Part shown: one piece after another, positions 38,201-51,250 of the stretch | Position numbering within the stretch: the stretch's first letter is position 1 | Layout of the letters: each line of letters starts with the position of its first letter | From: Taenia hydatigena | Lineage: Eukaryota > Platyhelminthes > Cestoda > Cyclophyllidea > Taeniidae | DNA: 64,000 nt | Assembly (NCBI GenBank): GCA_036345935.2 | Contig: JADWOT020001334.1 | Coordinates: 227,806-291,805 of the forward strand | Direction: 5' to 3' | The notes under the pieces: generated by a model | Database searches by the model: none | Told to the model about the DNA's origin: nothing | What the model saw: the letters and a program-made list of their open reading frames with translations, nothing else | Made by a program: the position numbers and the translations under genes

Positions 38201-41200
38201 CTCATCATGCAGTCGATTATTCAGTTCTACTAGTGCTTATGCAAGTTTGGCACTTTTTGTAGCCCTATTTCTTCAGGCATCACGAAACACTTGTGCAAAC
38301 ATGCGGGTTCTCCAATTGAAACGTGTTTCGAGACCCTCTATAGTGCAGAATTCATTTTATGTCCATAATTGGCGCATGCATTATCGATGAGGTAGAAGTG
38401 GCGCTCTTTGAAGGTTCTCCTTTAAACTATGGGAGAGCCGTGGCGTTTTATTTAATTTACTCGTCACCATTTTAGAAGCTATCTCTCATCAGGTAAGTAC
38501 AAAATGAATTCTGTTTTTCATGGCCTCTACTTTTGTTCTGATATTGGTTGCTCAGCCGTCGGAAATGCAACGAATGCTGCATTACGCAAATGTAGGCACT
38601 TTGGAGGGTCTGCTTTGTGCGGGAGGAAATAGAGAAGATGCAACAGCCACGACTCTCACTGATGGTGAGGCCTTGGTGTCTAAAGAGGCCTGCAATACTG
38701 AGGCCCCATGCTGGCCCACTTGCATGCTCATTTATATTTCACTTATTCTTTGATTAAACAGTCTAAAGTGTTACCAATTTTGTTCCCAATCAATCACCTG
38801 TTTAATTCGGCTCTAAATCAACCACCCAGTTTGCTGAATGCTGCATTGTCTTTTAGGCGACTGTCGTTCCTTCGCTTTTATGGAGTCTCTACACATCCTT
38901 TTTATCCATACTTACATTTCAGCTCCTTAATGGAAAGTCCAACTATTCAAACAGCTATCACTACATTGAGTCATTTGCGCATTCCAATAGCTATTCACAA
39001 CGAAGACTCAAGCACACAACTTTGAGCTGAACCCCGCAAAGACTTGCGATGGATCAGCAGTACTGCCCTGTAGCGCCACCTGAAAGAACCAAGTATATTT
39101 TTGTGGTCTCACCTTCAACATCATGGAAAGACATTGGCACAATAACTGGTGGATTTACTTAAAATAAATCATTAATAAATTCGTGTAGTGATAAGGCTTC
39201 GTGATTTACAAAAACTAATTTGTTCGTCCTAATTGATGAAATACTGGCATCGCCAATTCAAATCGTAGCATTCAATTTAAATTTTAGTCGTAGCACTACA
39301 CACGCGTATCTGTTGATAATCCGGGCCACCGTATATTTTGCCAGACGCACATTTTAAGTCACCAATAATGTAGCAAAAGAAACATGGCACCCGCGGAAAC
39401 CCGCATGTCATGAAGGCAACACAGTCATACATGAGGGCATTGTGGTTGACAAAGAAATGAGCCAGGGGTCAGGAAGGTGTGATTAGACCAACGATCCATT
39501 GATCTGCTTGAGGGCGTGAACCCTTCTTCCATGAAGGTCTAAAAAAAGCCCATCGAATTCTGAAGGCATTAATTCACTTGAGCGTTACCCAAATAAACAT
39601 AGCAACCGATTTCAAAATGCAATAACCAGAATCAACGAAAGCCAAGAGTTCAATATGGGGATGAGGTAATTTGGAATGCAGGGTTCGCCACAACTCCATG
39701 TGTCATCAACCGATAGGCACGAATACTATAGAATTTTCTCCTTGAAAGTGCTTAAACTGAATTTCATCACTCACAAATAAAGAGTACTGCAATCTTCTTA
39801 CAATTAAATACTTAATATTACACCTTCACATCAGTAAAGCTGCGATGTAAGTATGTGAGTTATCCAACCTGGCCTCTACGTCTCCGAACTACAATTAAAT
39901 TATGAAATCAAACATCGCTGCTAACTGTTTTGCAAATTGGTCGCAATGACCTGCAGGCGAATTCATTTTTTCCATAAAGAATGCTCGTAAGCTGGAAAGA
40001 GTATGCTAGTGAGCGAACTACCAGTATGTGAACCATGACGTAGTGCAGTCCATTGGTAGCAAGAAGTTGTGCTAGCTGGGCTGTTATTGCGATGATTTGA
40101 ATGGAGGGTCTGCCATTGCAAAAAAGTCTCAAATGAAGGATTTTAGGTCATGCAATTAAGTATTCGAGTGTAAAATGCAGTGTCCTGCTAAAACACTAGC
40201 AAAAAGCGTGATTTCATAAAATGTCACCTTATATTTTTTCCCAATTTTTCCCTCCGAGTGTGAGAGGTCCAACATTCTTCGATGCATTGGGTGCCAATAA
40301 TCTCCTCAAAGAACGAGAACCTGCCACAGGCCTTGGATGGAATTAAAAATCAACTCGTCCTACCACAGTCATTACATTAGCTTATTAATAGGTGCATAGA
40401 TATGTTATTATTCGATGGTCAACTGAACCTCAGACACCGCGCATTCTAACGCAAATTGATCGTATGAGCTTGCATATAACATTTAGATCCGCGGCTTGAA
40501 GAACCTGGGATATTGCATTTGCTGATATCAGACACGTGAGCAGTGATGGAGGTAAATCCATTAGAGCCCAAAAAGACTCGCTTTTTATCGTTTTACTGCA
40601 GTCATGCCAAAAATCTAATCGTCAGGATTGGGGAATGCCTGGTTAATTGCGTCAAATATTTGAAAGACATTTCGGTAAACCTTAAAGATGCATTGATTTC
40701 AGCGGAAACGGCCTCACAAAGATGATCGCTCAGAAACCACGTTGGTAAGTGGTGTCTAGCATCATCTATTTAGGAGTCTGCTTAGAGTCTCACAGAAATT
40801 AGGAAGGAAGGATAAACCATTTAACACTAAAGTAGCATACGAAAAAACTACGAAATTTGGGATTGAGGTGTCGGTTACTTGTGTAGCCACTGCAATGCAT
40901 TCGTTATCTTCAAGTTTCCTGAAGATGGGCCTAGCATTAAAAATGCATACCTAATGATCATTCAAATGCTCCTGCAAACGGAAAGTCTAATACTTTATGT
41001 GCCACAATTTTATTTAAGAATAATATGCCATGGATATAGATAATTTGATCGCATCAGAGACAGTCATAGAGATTAGTCAGAGGACAGCCGGGTGTGGTCA
41101 GAGCAGCTAGTCAATAGACTGCGTAATAGCCTGATTCCTTTTCTCCGAAATCCTAAAAAAGAGCGCACTGACGTCGCAAGTTAGTACACTACCGCAATGG

Positions 41201-44200
41201 GATCAGAAAGCATTGTGGCCGCTGTGCCAAGTTGTCCTTTTGTAGGTGACCTTGGTTTTCGAAGGAGCCAAAGTTTCAAGCAGATCACTAACAATGCTCC
41301 AGTGGTTGCATCGCCTAAAATAATGAAAACATTTAAAACTAACAATTTGTACCAGCTCAATCCGCATTCATAAGTCCAAAAAAATAAATGATCATTACTG
41401 ATTCTACTGTTCTACAAATTAGCCGAGGACAAATGATTGCGATCGTAATCTATGAAGGGCAGACAACGGAGAATTGCATTTTCCAAGCCCTATTTATTCC
41501 GATCAACTTCACAGATGTGACGAAGATGCTTCTCATTTATTCATCTTAAATATCGCATGCTCTTCAAATCTAGATAAAGATCCTCAGCTCTACCTCAGCT
41601 ATAGTGGTCGATTGTTTGTTTGACCGCCGGTTCCGTCAAGGGCTTTCCGCGTGGCTATATTGCCCCAGCCGAGTAAAATGGTTTCCAGGCCATGTCAAGT
41701 GGCTTCATCCCCTCTGTCTATCACGCACATAATTTGCCCTGGTATTTTGCATTCTGTTTTTCTTTGAGGGAGTCTCGACACGCCACATTGGTAGCAGCGG
41801 ATAGTGGATGCGACTATAATAGATTTCCACTCCAATCCATATCACCTGTGACAAATTCTAGTTGCGCAGTAGAAGTGCATATGCTACAGATGGGAAAATC
41901 CCTGTCATCACAAAGCAGAAGGGCTAAACATTAGGTCACGCAGATAAAATTCTCTCCCTCTTTCTCTTTCTTTTCTTCTTCCTTTTAGTAAACGCTCCAT
42001 CGTTCCCCTTCCCTTGTAAAGTGCTCTCTAAGTCAACCGCAATTTCCCGAAAATGCGCTTGTTTGTTTCACATTTGGTATTCACTCCATTCCTTCTGATC
42101 GCTGGTCCAAAGCGGGCACTTCCGTTGGCTTCAAACACATCATCCCCTTTTTCTTCATGCCTTTAGTGCATTCTCCAAAGCACCATACTTACTTTCTGCA
42201 CTTCGCTTTCCCCACTACACCTCACCATTATCATCCACGCTGCATATTACTCACCTGCTCTGCGACTATTCTTTAGCGAAAGTTTCAACATTGTGCTTTA
42301 GCATTTTTACTTTTAAATTTATTCGACTCTCATATCATATTTATATAGTTTTCTTTTTATTACCTGCATTTACTCTGCGACTGCGTCCTATCAGCGCAAC
42401 ATTTTGGTATCCTCAAAGTCGTGGCCGCTTTCAAAGTTAGGGACCACGTTCCTCATAATAAACGAACAAAGAAACAACATGAAATAGCTTTTGTCGAATT
42501 TAAACAAATTATTTCGCATCAAGCTTTACAAGGAATAATATCACGTGCACTCCCTTTGCATGCCTTTAGCTCATAAAGCAATGCAACACCATATATTTAT
42601 CTTTGAAACAATTCGTCCAGTAATTGACAATTATAAGAATGTGAAAGCAAATCTTCATCAAAATTTTCCGTTTAACTTAACAACAACAATCCATAAAGCA
42701 GCTAATAATTATATAGCCAGTGCTTACTTTACTTGATGCGAGTCCAGCCTCATAGAAAAGCTTTTCAGAATGTTTCTCAGCCGGCGATTCCTTAATGTAC
42801 TATGTTTACAGACAAATGCTAGCACTTAGAGGGGGTCTTACTTCCCTGTCGATAAGGCCGAGATAAGACGCAAAGGACCCTGGGCGCACTTACAGATGTT
42901 ATTTAGAGCCATTCCACGGTATAGCCATCTATCACAACCTCATCTCATCTGGCCATTTCGTGCACCATATCATTAAACGCCACGTAGCTGCTCGATCGCG
43001 GTACTAGCCGTCATACCCATTTAATGGCACCGTGCGCTGAATTGTCAACACGACATTTTAGACCATCCTGAGAAGTAAAAGACCAAGTTCACTCATGCTG
43101 TATTCAGCCTTCTCGCCTCCCGCCTTCCTGGCATACATGCCCCTGTACAAAGCAGTCGGGATCATCTTGTTTTCTACTCCTTATAAACGAACCTTCCTCC
43201 TCAAACCCATCCGCCCGACAACCTACACGGCATGCGTTCACCACCTTTCAAAGCCATTTTCAAGGCTAAGTAGTAGTATCTCACTCTTTGACAATTCACG
43301 CTGCATTTAGCAGCAGGATTGGAGTACCAGATGAAGACGGTACATTCAAGTGCACTTCACTTCCGTCAATAAACTGCAACTCAACAAAATTAAAACGCTT
43401 CCACACCTGCTGATGTAAAACATGCCGCAGTCGTCATTTGATGGTAAAAACGAGCTGCGGCTGTGCAACAGAGCACCTCCATCACCAGTTCATACATATG
43501 CGCTGCAGCATCCCCAAATTTTCTCCTCCCTGGAGACCAAAAGGATACATCATACTCGGATGGAATACATACACATGCATTTAACATACCAACGACCCAC
43601 TCCATTAAGGTTCAACGACGAGGCAAATAGATGGCCCCGTCACTGAAATCCTTCATCCAACAAACCACTGACGCACTACATAGTCGCCTCCGCCTTGTTC
43701 AGTACCGCCCTCTATGCTCTCCTCGGCAAGAGTTCTGCGTTCTCAGCCCCTCATCTTCCATGGCGTAAGCAAAATCCCGTATTGGATGGAACAATGTGCT
43801 AGCCGTCACGCGTTTCCATGACCAATGGAGGAAATACGAGCCTAAAAGCAAAGGGTCATACTCCTGTTAACGATGCGACGCCACGTCAACTATAGTGACA
43901 GAGTAGTTAAGATTTAATATAGCTACCAGTCCGAAATGCACTGTCACATCGCAAACATGCAGCGACAAGCCCAACCACGTGTCTCAGGCAACGGAACTAA
44001 ACTCAATACAATTAAAACGCACAAAAGAATCCTAAAATAGTACAATCTTATGTGGCATAAGCTGCGTAGGTGAGAAACTGCAGAGGTAATTAGTGCATGA
44101 AGTCGTTGGGCATTTCACTTTCCGCTCACAAATTAAGTACACCTGACGGATAGGTTGTCCCACTCACTGCAGCATTCACACGTGGACGTCATTTGAATAA

Positions 44201-47200
44201 CTCTGGAAAGTTACCCATACGTGGATATGGGACAACAACTTGCGTCTTAAGCACCCAACATCGGGCAATTGAATATCGAATATGGAAGTAAAGTGTACAG
44301 ATAATGATGCATATCAAAGCATCATGATATGAACGTCCTTCCAATTACTTTGCAATTCTTTGATATCGGCAAAAGCAACAAAATCTCAACATCTCAGAGT
44401 AAAAGACGAACAAGCAAAACTGTTAATCGTGAGACCATAACATATAATTTAACTTATCTGACAAGCGCACAAAGCAATCGGTTAACTCTTGTTTTTACTC
44501 TCGCGTGAAACTCACACAGCGCACTTAGGCGTTCGTACGTTTGCAGATTGAAAGGAGAGGCTAGTGAACGGGTAAGATGGATTAGGGAACTTGCCTCCCA
44601 GGCGTGGTCCCTCGTTTGGTCCGTCATTATTAGTAAGTTGGGCACGCAAGCGAAATCGTCTCACATAACCGGATTATAGGAAATTAATTTATTTTCTTAA
44701 AGACATCTCAATTTTGATCAAAAGCTTGTTTCCCAGACGAATCGTGTTGGGCATGCACAGCTTGGGAAAAACTCCGGTTGACTAAGTGCCGTTTGAGCTG
44801 CCATGACAACATACCCTAACAGTGATTGTAGCCGCAAAACACCTTGACCAAGTGGTAGGCATGCATCTCAAAATTCGTTGACCTCGATGCAGACGAATTG
44901 TAGCAGAACGAGCAATTATCAGTTTGAACTCTTACGACACAGCATGAGTTTTATGAGGAACAAATTCCAGTCTTCAATTTTGATTTAAACATTAGGAGAA
45001 AATGGGTTTTTCAATGTTAGTAGCGAACTACATTTCTTAAACAAATGTAATGCTGTTAGAGCATCAGTTTTACGAATGCTCCTCTCTGCCTCCTACTACT
45101 ACCACCACTCGACATGCAGTGCCACTTCCCTGACCGGCTTTCATGCATCTACCTTCCTTTGCATCGGTCTGACAGATACACGAGCGATTGTCACTGCAAC
45201 CCGTTAACTACTTCACTCTTCTCCACTTAAGACCTGTCAGCATATTTTAGAAGTCGAACGGATGCGTAAATACCACCTCGCTTAATCAAATCGCTGACAA
45301 CATAGCTCAACATCTCAAACTGCTTAGGAATGGCTCATGAGTACTCTAGCGAAATTCAAGAGCTCTACGTTCACGAAATGCAAGACGTGCGCGAACTTTG
45401 ACAACTTCAATGTATCCATTTCACTCCACATATGTTGTGCAATGCATCTACGTTAAGATGTTTCATCGACCAAGCATCCAACACGTAAATGGACAACATG
45501 GCGAAAATGCGGCTGAGACAACATGCTGGTGGCCTCAAAATGCTGATCAAATGAGTGAATAAAACAAAACCAACCAAATCATAATTTGCCGTGGCTTGAT
45601 CAAAGCATGGTGAGTTACGCCTTTCAAAACTCACCCTCATTTTACAGGTACAAACGCTTGAAGTCGGACAAACTGCGCACATACACATTGACACGTGGAT
45701 ACTGGGGACAATAAAGGCTGTTGACGAAATCGCTTGAATGAGTTGGTCACAATCACTGGCTTGTGCCTGCCGTACACACGGCAGACCCGAGTGTAAACGA
45801 CTCGGCATTAGTCCTCCCATCCTCGGCATTTATACCCCCAGAACTAATAAAATAATCATATAGAGTCATAATTTATTTGCACATTATTGAACACAGTGCA
45901 GAAACTAGAATTCGTTTTCCTCACATCAAAAATCAACGAAAACCACCCTACAAAGTGATTTACGATTACTGGTCGCCCCATGCCTAATAGGTGCAATGAA
46001 GCAGACTTTCCAGACGCTCCCCTTTCAGGCGGCCTACACAACTGGAGAATCCGCATCACCACTACAAATGTGAGTTGAATTCAGCCCACGAGTTTTGATG
46101 AGGTCTGCTCAACGAGAGAACATAAACACATAGTTGGACGGAGTATTTCAAACATGCAGCTGCATAATGGCATGCGTTCATCATGGTTAACAAGCTTAGA
46201 CCAACCGGATTTATTAAATCCTGACGTTAGGTCGTGCTTCTTTCCACGATTGCTATCTAGCATCTACGAGTGGTTTAGTAAAGCAATTTCACCCATTAGC
46301 ATTCACCAGCCCTTGGTAGCCTCGTTGGCATGAATGCATTGACACGGTCATCACACCGTTCCCTCAAATTTTACAAATAATATTGACTGGACTTGGAACG
46401 TTTTAAGGATCTTGCTAGCAATCTTCAACTTTGTCTTCCTTTTATGAGCAAAACGCTTTCTGCGCATTTGGCGTTCAATTTCTACATTTCTTAGATCGCA
46501 TGCTTAAAACACTGGATTAGATTAGCTATATAATTTTTGCCTCTGTTTTTGGAGATTTGATTTCGTTTTCTCATGCTCCTGCCCAGCAATCTCTTTATGA
46601 TAGTACACGTTAGTGCTGCTAGGCTAATTATTTTTAAATTAGATGCTAGAAAAGCTTGTTTTGCAAAGCTTATTATGCTCGCTTCACGCGTTCTCATCTC
46701 AATGCATAATTTTTCCGCCATTTGGTGGAAGGGCATGTGTTCCACATAGATTTTCATAGACAAGATGCAAGTGAACAACAGCTCTCTTCAAGATGCCAAT
46801 ATCCTCTGATAAATCAAATAAAGTCTTTACCGTTCCTTCAGCGATAAAAATCTTGCCATTGAAAGCGATTTGTCCTTAACCTGCCAAAGTTACAGACTTA
46901 CTCCTGAAATTAAAATACTTCCAACTGCGCCATTTAATAAAGGGAAAGCTGTACTTACGATGCTGAAAAGGGAGCTTTGACATAATTTTGTCGTGACTGC
47001 AACCAAAAATCTGTCCCTTTGAGAAGGTCAAATGTTTGAACCGTGACGCTGTTATCCGTTGGACAGCTTAGTCATGTCACAGTTATCCACCAATCACAAA
47101 CCTCGATTCCATGATGTATCGTAAAAGTCACAGAAAGAAGGAGGAGCAAACAGTTGATGTGTCTTTGTCAAAAAGTACTGACGTGTCTAGGCAATGAGTA

Positions 47201-47267
47201 TGATGCGAAAGAACCACTAGTGAGGGTATCTACAAATACGTAAATTAAATATATTAATGTAAGCGTC
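35285..47267. other. Long intergenic stretch, nothing firmly recognised
   Basis: Twelve kilobases without a supportable gene. Small open frames (60-140 codons) occur on both strands without family motifs. One at 37752-37994 (minus) ends in a Ser/Thr/Glu-rich tail, and one at 40543-40725 (plus) looks soluble and Lys/Leu-rich, but neither has convincing splice boundaries. Pyrimidine-rich tracts lie at 41945-42080 and 43110-43260. A weak tRNA-like stretch at about 44560-44640 was rejected. Confidence 0.4.
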
Positions 47268-47340
47268 GGTTCCGTGGTCTAATGGATAGGGCGTCTGACT
47301 ACGGATCAGAAGACTGTGGGTTCGAGTCCCGCCGGAGCCG
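47268..47340 (+). tRNA. tRNA-Arg (ACG)
   Basis: This is the best tRNA in the window. The 7-bp acceptor GGTTCCG/CGGAGCC has a single G-U pair. The D-arm is TCTAATGGATAGGG. A perfect anticodon stem TCTGA/TCAGA holds loop CTACGGA, anticodon ACG (read as ICG). The T-arm TGGGT...CCCGC contains GGTTCGAGTCC (B box). Length is 73 nt. The whole arm order matches animal tRNA-Arg(ACG). There is no T4 terminator within the following 200 nt, so transcription termination would have to be non-canonical. It heads the 1.3 kb repeat. Confidence 0.9.
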
Positions 47341-47495
47341 TAAATCTCCTTTATCTCTCTCGCCGCATGTAGTAGCACCGTGCCTGTCCAACAATAGATT
47401 GCATCAGGAAGGATGGATGTGGCATCTACTTAGATTCTTGAAGGGAGGAGCAGTAGATTGAGCTAAAATGTGGGACGTGGCATGTCATCATGCCT

Positions 47496-47567
47496 GGTGA
47501 GAGGCTAGAACCCATAACATCCGCGTTATTAGGACGACGCCTCAACCTACTGATATGCCTCATCACC
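47496..47567 (-). pseudogene. tRNA-Ile (AAU)-like, degenerate
   Basis: On the minus strand the acceptor GGTGATG pairs with TCTCACC (six of seven, one G-U). A D-arm-like ATCAGTAGGTTGAGG follows. The anticodon region CCTAATAACG contains loop CTAATAA with AAT, exactly as in animal tRNA-Ile. The B-box region GGGTTCTAGCC is recognisable, but the T-stem pairs poorly. It sits 155 bp downstream of tRNA-Arg in convergent orientation, mirroring the Ser/Phe pair at 31.25-31.57 kb. Confidence 0.55.
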
Positions 47568-48586
47568 GCAAATCCTCTACCCTCATTTCTCTTGCTTTCT
47601 CACTACCAAATCCTCCCCACTACTTTTCTTTGCACTTACTCCCTTATATTCACATCTTTTGTGCTCCTCACTCTTCTACTCATCTCATTCGCTCCTGTTG
47701 CCAACCTCTCTCCTTCGACCAGATGCCATGTTTCGCCGTTATGACACATGGAAGAACATGTGTGATAGATGAAGTGTGGCCAGTGGAGTCGCGTGTTGCA
47801 CCAGTGGACAAGGAAGAAGTAGGAAACTAATTTTAGCCATCTCCGTAGCTTAGGGATCAGGGCACTTGTGAACCAGTTGAGTTTTGCCTACCTCATTGCC
47901 TCGGCTTCGTCATGTCTTGTTTCCTTAGCAGCTACCCCCTCTAGCATCGTGCGCTCACACCACATCCAAAATGATGGATCGAATGCGTGGGTGGATGGGT
48001 GGGTCGATTATTTAATGCTGTTCCGTTTTGTGCAGAAATTAGGTTCACGAAGAAGCTTATATCTAGAACTTTTAAGTTGAAACAAAATCCAGGCTGTACA
48101 TTTGGGGTTTTAAAGCATTCCTAGACATAACAATCTAGAGATATTAATGAAGAGGCTGAGTGTTTATCAGTGGATGCTTGCTAGCAGGAAATCCATGATG
48201 CAGAAAGCGTAACACCATTCACAAATCTTGTACACTGCTAATTTATTTATGTCTTGCATTCACATTGGTAGATTCTGATCAGAGCACTCGCATGTGTTAA
48301 TTTTTCATTGAGTTAAGGCAGTGGTTGAAAATTTAGTGTCTGTTCGTTGATATTAGTCTTGGCTGAATGGTAAAAAGAATTATTCCTGTTTGTGTTTTGC
48401 ACGAATCTGCTAACGTTTAATTGGTTCGTGGTCTTACAAGCATTTTGTAATTGATGGCCGCACCTTAATGTTCATCTAAGGGCTGAGCGGTTTCCGAAAG
48501 TAGCAACACTGTTGCAATGCTTGCCTGAATGCGCCTTTTAAGTGAAAGGTGATCAGTGACCACGAATAGATTAGTAGAGGGAGCAT

Positions 48587-51250
48587 CATCTGCAACTGAG
48601 GATGAAGCTAGTCTGAATGAGCTCAGCCTCGATCACTGGTTCCCCTGCCCATGTGATCATTGCACTCAATACAAGGGCCTAAGGAACAAAGCTAAAAACG
48701 AGAAACCAATCGTATTACCCATAACAGGTTCCCTCGCCCAGCCATGGCTCGTCCGAATTACATAGCGTATGGCTAAAAATACTCAGTACATCAAATTCTA
48801 GCATTTGTGCGGATTTGCCCCTACATTGTGGGGTCGATATTCTAAATAGGGTGTAAAAACCAAGTCGATGACACACCCTGACGAAGATTGCGCAATGTAA
48901 GTAAAGTTGGCTTACCCGCAGATGCGCCACAGTAGCCACTTTCGAGACGTGCGCATGTATGTGGTGATCGGACCTTGATGCATGCGCCCGAGGGTGAAAA
49001 CGATGAAGCGACATAAGATGGGACGAATTGGAATGAAACTGGAACATTGCATCCCGCAAAATAAAAGATATTTTGGAGTGAACTCTGATGTGCATAAGAC
49101 AAGAAACCGTCGACCTACTTCATACTTTTCTTTCGATAAAATCAAGGGCTTGTTATTGGTGACACTACCTAAGAACAATTGAAGCAACCGCTTGCCTGTC
49201 ATTCACTTCCGTCGGCCTGCATGCTGCCCAGGTAGGTGCTTTTCCGAGGCACATGTGTCTCAACGCTTCCCAGTTTACTCATTCTTCTTTCATCGAACGC
49301 ATGCACTCAAGTTACACGAGCGGTTATTGCTGTGTGGTCTATGCATAGCATGCCTGTAGGAAAGTATGCGATTTCTGCCGGTACTCAATTATTGAAGTTG
49401 TCTTGCATGAGAAGATCAATTCTTCAGCACTATGTTCGTGTGATAATTTGCCATGAATTGCACACTTCCTTGCCTTCGTTTTGTTCTTACTAGCAAAGTA
49501 ACACATCTGAGAAGATATACTGACCATTATAGCCACAGGGAACGGGTGATTGAGTTTCGAGGGTAGCGCGTAAAACAATAGCGACTTGTAACATAGTGGC
49601 ATAGTCAAAATTAGTCCACGCAGACTCAATAACTTTCCTCTTTTCGTCGACTTCTAGTTGTGTTCAAGTTTTGGATCGCACGACCTAAAGCTTGCTTCAC
49701 TTTGCAACAGATGGTAGGCGACTCCAAAATAAACTTATCGGAATGATTTGTCTTTTGGAAGCCGCATGCAATTATTTCACACGGCAATACTTTACCCACT
49801 TTCCGACGATTTGGTCGATGCACATTCGAGAAATCTATCTGCCAACGGCCATTTGAGGAACGGTTGCGTCAGACCATGTGATTGCTTATTAGCAGTGAAC
49901 AGACAATGGTATGGATGCCATTGTTCTAGTGGGTTTTTACTGTGCATAAAGGCTTCTGAGATCCTATTTTATTTCATTGCGCTTTTAATGGTAGACAACG
50001 GTAAGTCAGGTGATTATGGTGACCAGGTGACTTTGCAGCAATGCGTTGGCGTCTTCATAGTACCAATTATTTAAGCCTTTGCATCTTCGACAGACATCAA
50101 GTCCACGCTGGCTTACTCCAATAATGGCTGGCGTGAAATGGCTCACAACGTAAAATCACTGGTGCACCACCTGGAATGGCTCCAGAGGTGTGCAGCTACC
50201 TTAGCGCCTTCAACCTGGCTAATCTTCACACGGCCAACTGAGTATGGAGGTGGATTCTTTCCACGCGTCGATTCCCACTCTTAGATTTTAGCACATTTAA
50301 ATAAGTTGCGCTTTACAAATGCCTCTGCCAGCCATATCACGCACCAAAGAAATGTATAAATATCAAAGCAGTGTAGTAGCAGCACCACTCAGTTCCAAAT
50401 TTCGTGTTGGGGCTACACGTAGCCCTGGGTTGTTCGTTGTACTGCTTTCCTGCACTCATGAATCGTACAGCGGAATCAGCCAATTCCAACTCTAATGTTG
50501 CATCTCAAGTTCAGGAGGACAGAAGCTCCAGTGGGTGCTTTGCGTTTATAGTGTCCTTGTCAAATGGTATGTTCTTAGGGTTATAAACTTCATTCTTTCT
50601 TGAAACCACCCGGTTTCTGCGTGCAGCTGCCAAATTATTCCCTTTTTTGGCACTTTGTAGTTTAAAAATAAGATAGTGATAAGCAAGAATTGGCTGAGCT
50701 ATCTTTCTTACTTGTTGATGTTTTGGTGGTGTTCTTAGGATAGCTACCAAGAGCAGAATGTGCCCCAACCCATTTTCATCCACCCCAGTTTGTTAGTAGT
50801 ACACACCCAGCGAAGTGCCACATTTGAAAATTATTATCTTTTTCATATTTAAATGTGCGCTCCCAGGTCAGCTCACCTAAGGCTATTTTTAAAGTTGTAG
50901 CTAATTTTGGTGTGGAAAAGTCATGAATGAGTTCGTCAGTATTAGATAGGAAGGCCTATCTACTAATGAAAGAGTAGGCTTGCTATGCAAGTTTAAGAGG
51001 CCGTGAAGTTAGAAAACACTTTTCATATTTTCTTTTTTCTACTGACGTCATTTTTGCTTTATTTCACAATCACATTCAATTAAAACAACGATCGTGCCTC
51101 GAAAGACTCTTTTGGCCCAAGAGAACCTAACCTGTCGAATCTTAAAGATGGAATTTCCCCAGTAACCGTAAGTACTTGGAATTGAGCTGCAGTATGGCCA
51201 TGACCTATCCGTGCCTATTCGCATTTAACAACGATGATTGCTTTTGATAG
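48587..51250. other. Upstream flank or introns of the CELF gene
   Basis: If the CELF gene is complete, exons for RRM1 and RRM2 must lie upstream. I looked for RNP-type motifs here and found only a weak G-C-F-A-F-I stretch near 50536, which I do not accept as an RRM. The earlier exons are therefore either far upstream, too diverged to see, or absent. Confidence 0.35.

Larger units (their letters stand above)
47268..48586 (+). repeat. tRNA-headed ~1.3 kb repeat, copy 2
   Basis: Better preserved copy of the repeat at 14345-15622. It starts exactly at the first base of the tRNA-Arg, carries the opposed tRNA-Ile-like sequence at 47496-47567 and a pyrimidine-rich stretch (about 47570-47720), and then about 750 bp of non-coding sequence that stays similar to copy 1 up to about 48586. 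Uniform conservation of this tail without an open frame suggests the unit moved or duplicated as a whole. No terminal inverted repeats or target-site duplications were detected by eye. Confidence 0.85.

Noticed and set aside
44560..44645. tRNA-like stretch with GCCTCCCAGGC in anticodon-arm position
   Set aside because: The D-arm and T-arm do not fold and the B box is poor (GTTTGGTCCG).
44828..44890. D-arm-like CCAAGTGGTAGGCATGC, similar to one near 28970
   Set aside because: Only a single arm is recognisable at both sites; the anticodon and T-arms are missing.
50404..50586. G-C-F-A-F-I stretch resembling an RRM RNP1 motif upstream of CELF
   Set aside because: No RNP2, no beta-alpha fold spacing, and no splice signals that would join it in phase to the CELF linker exons.
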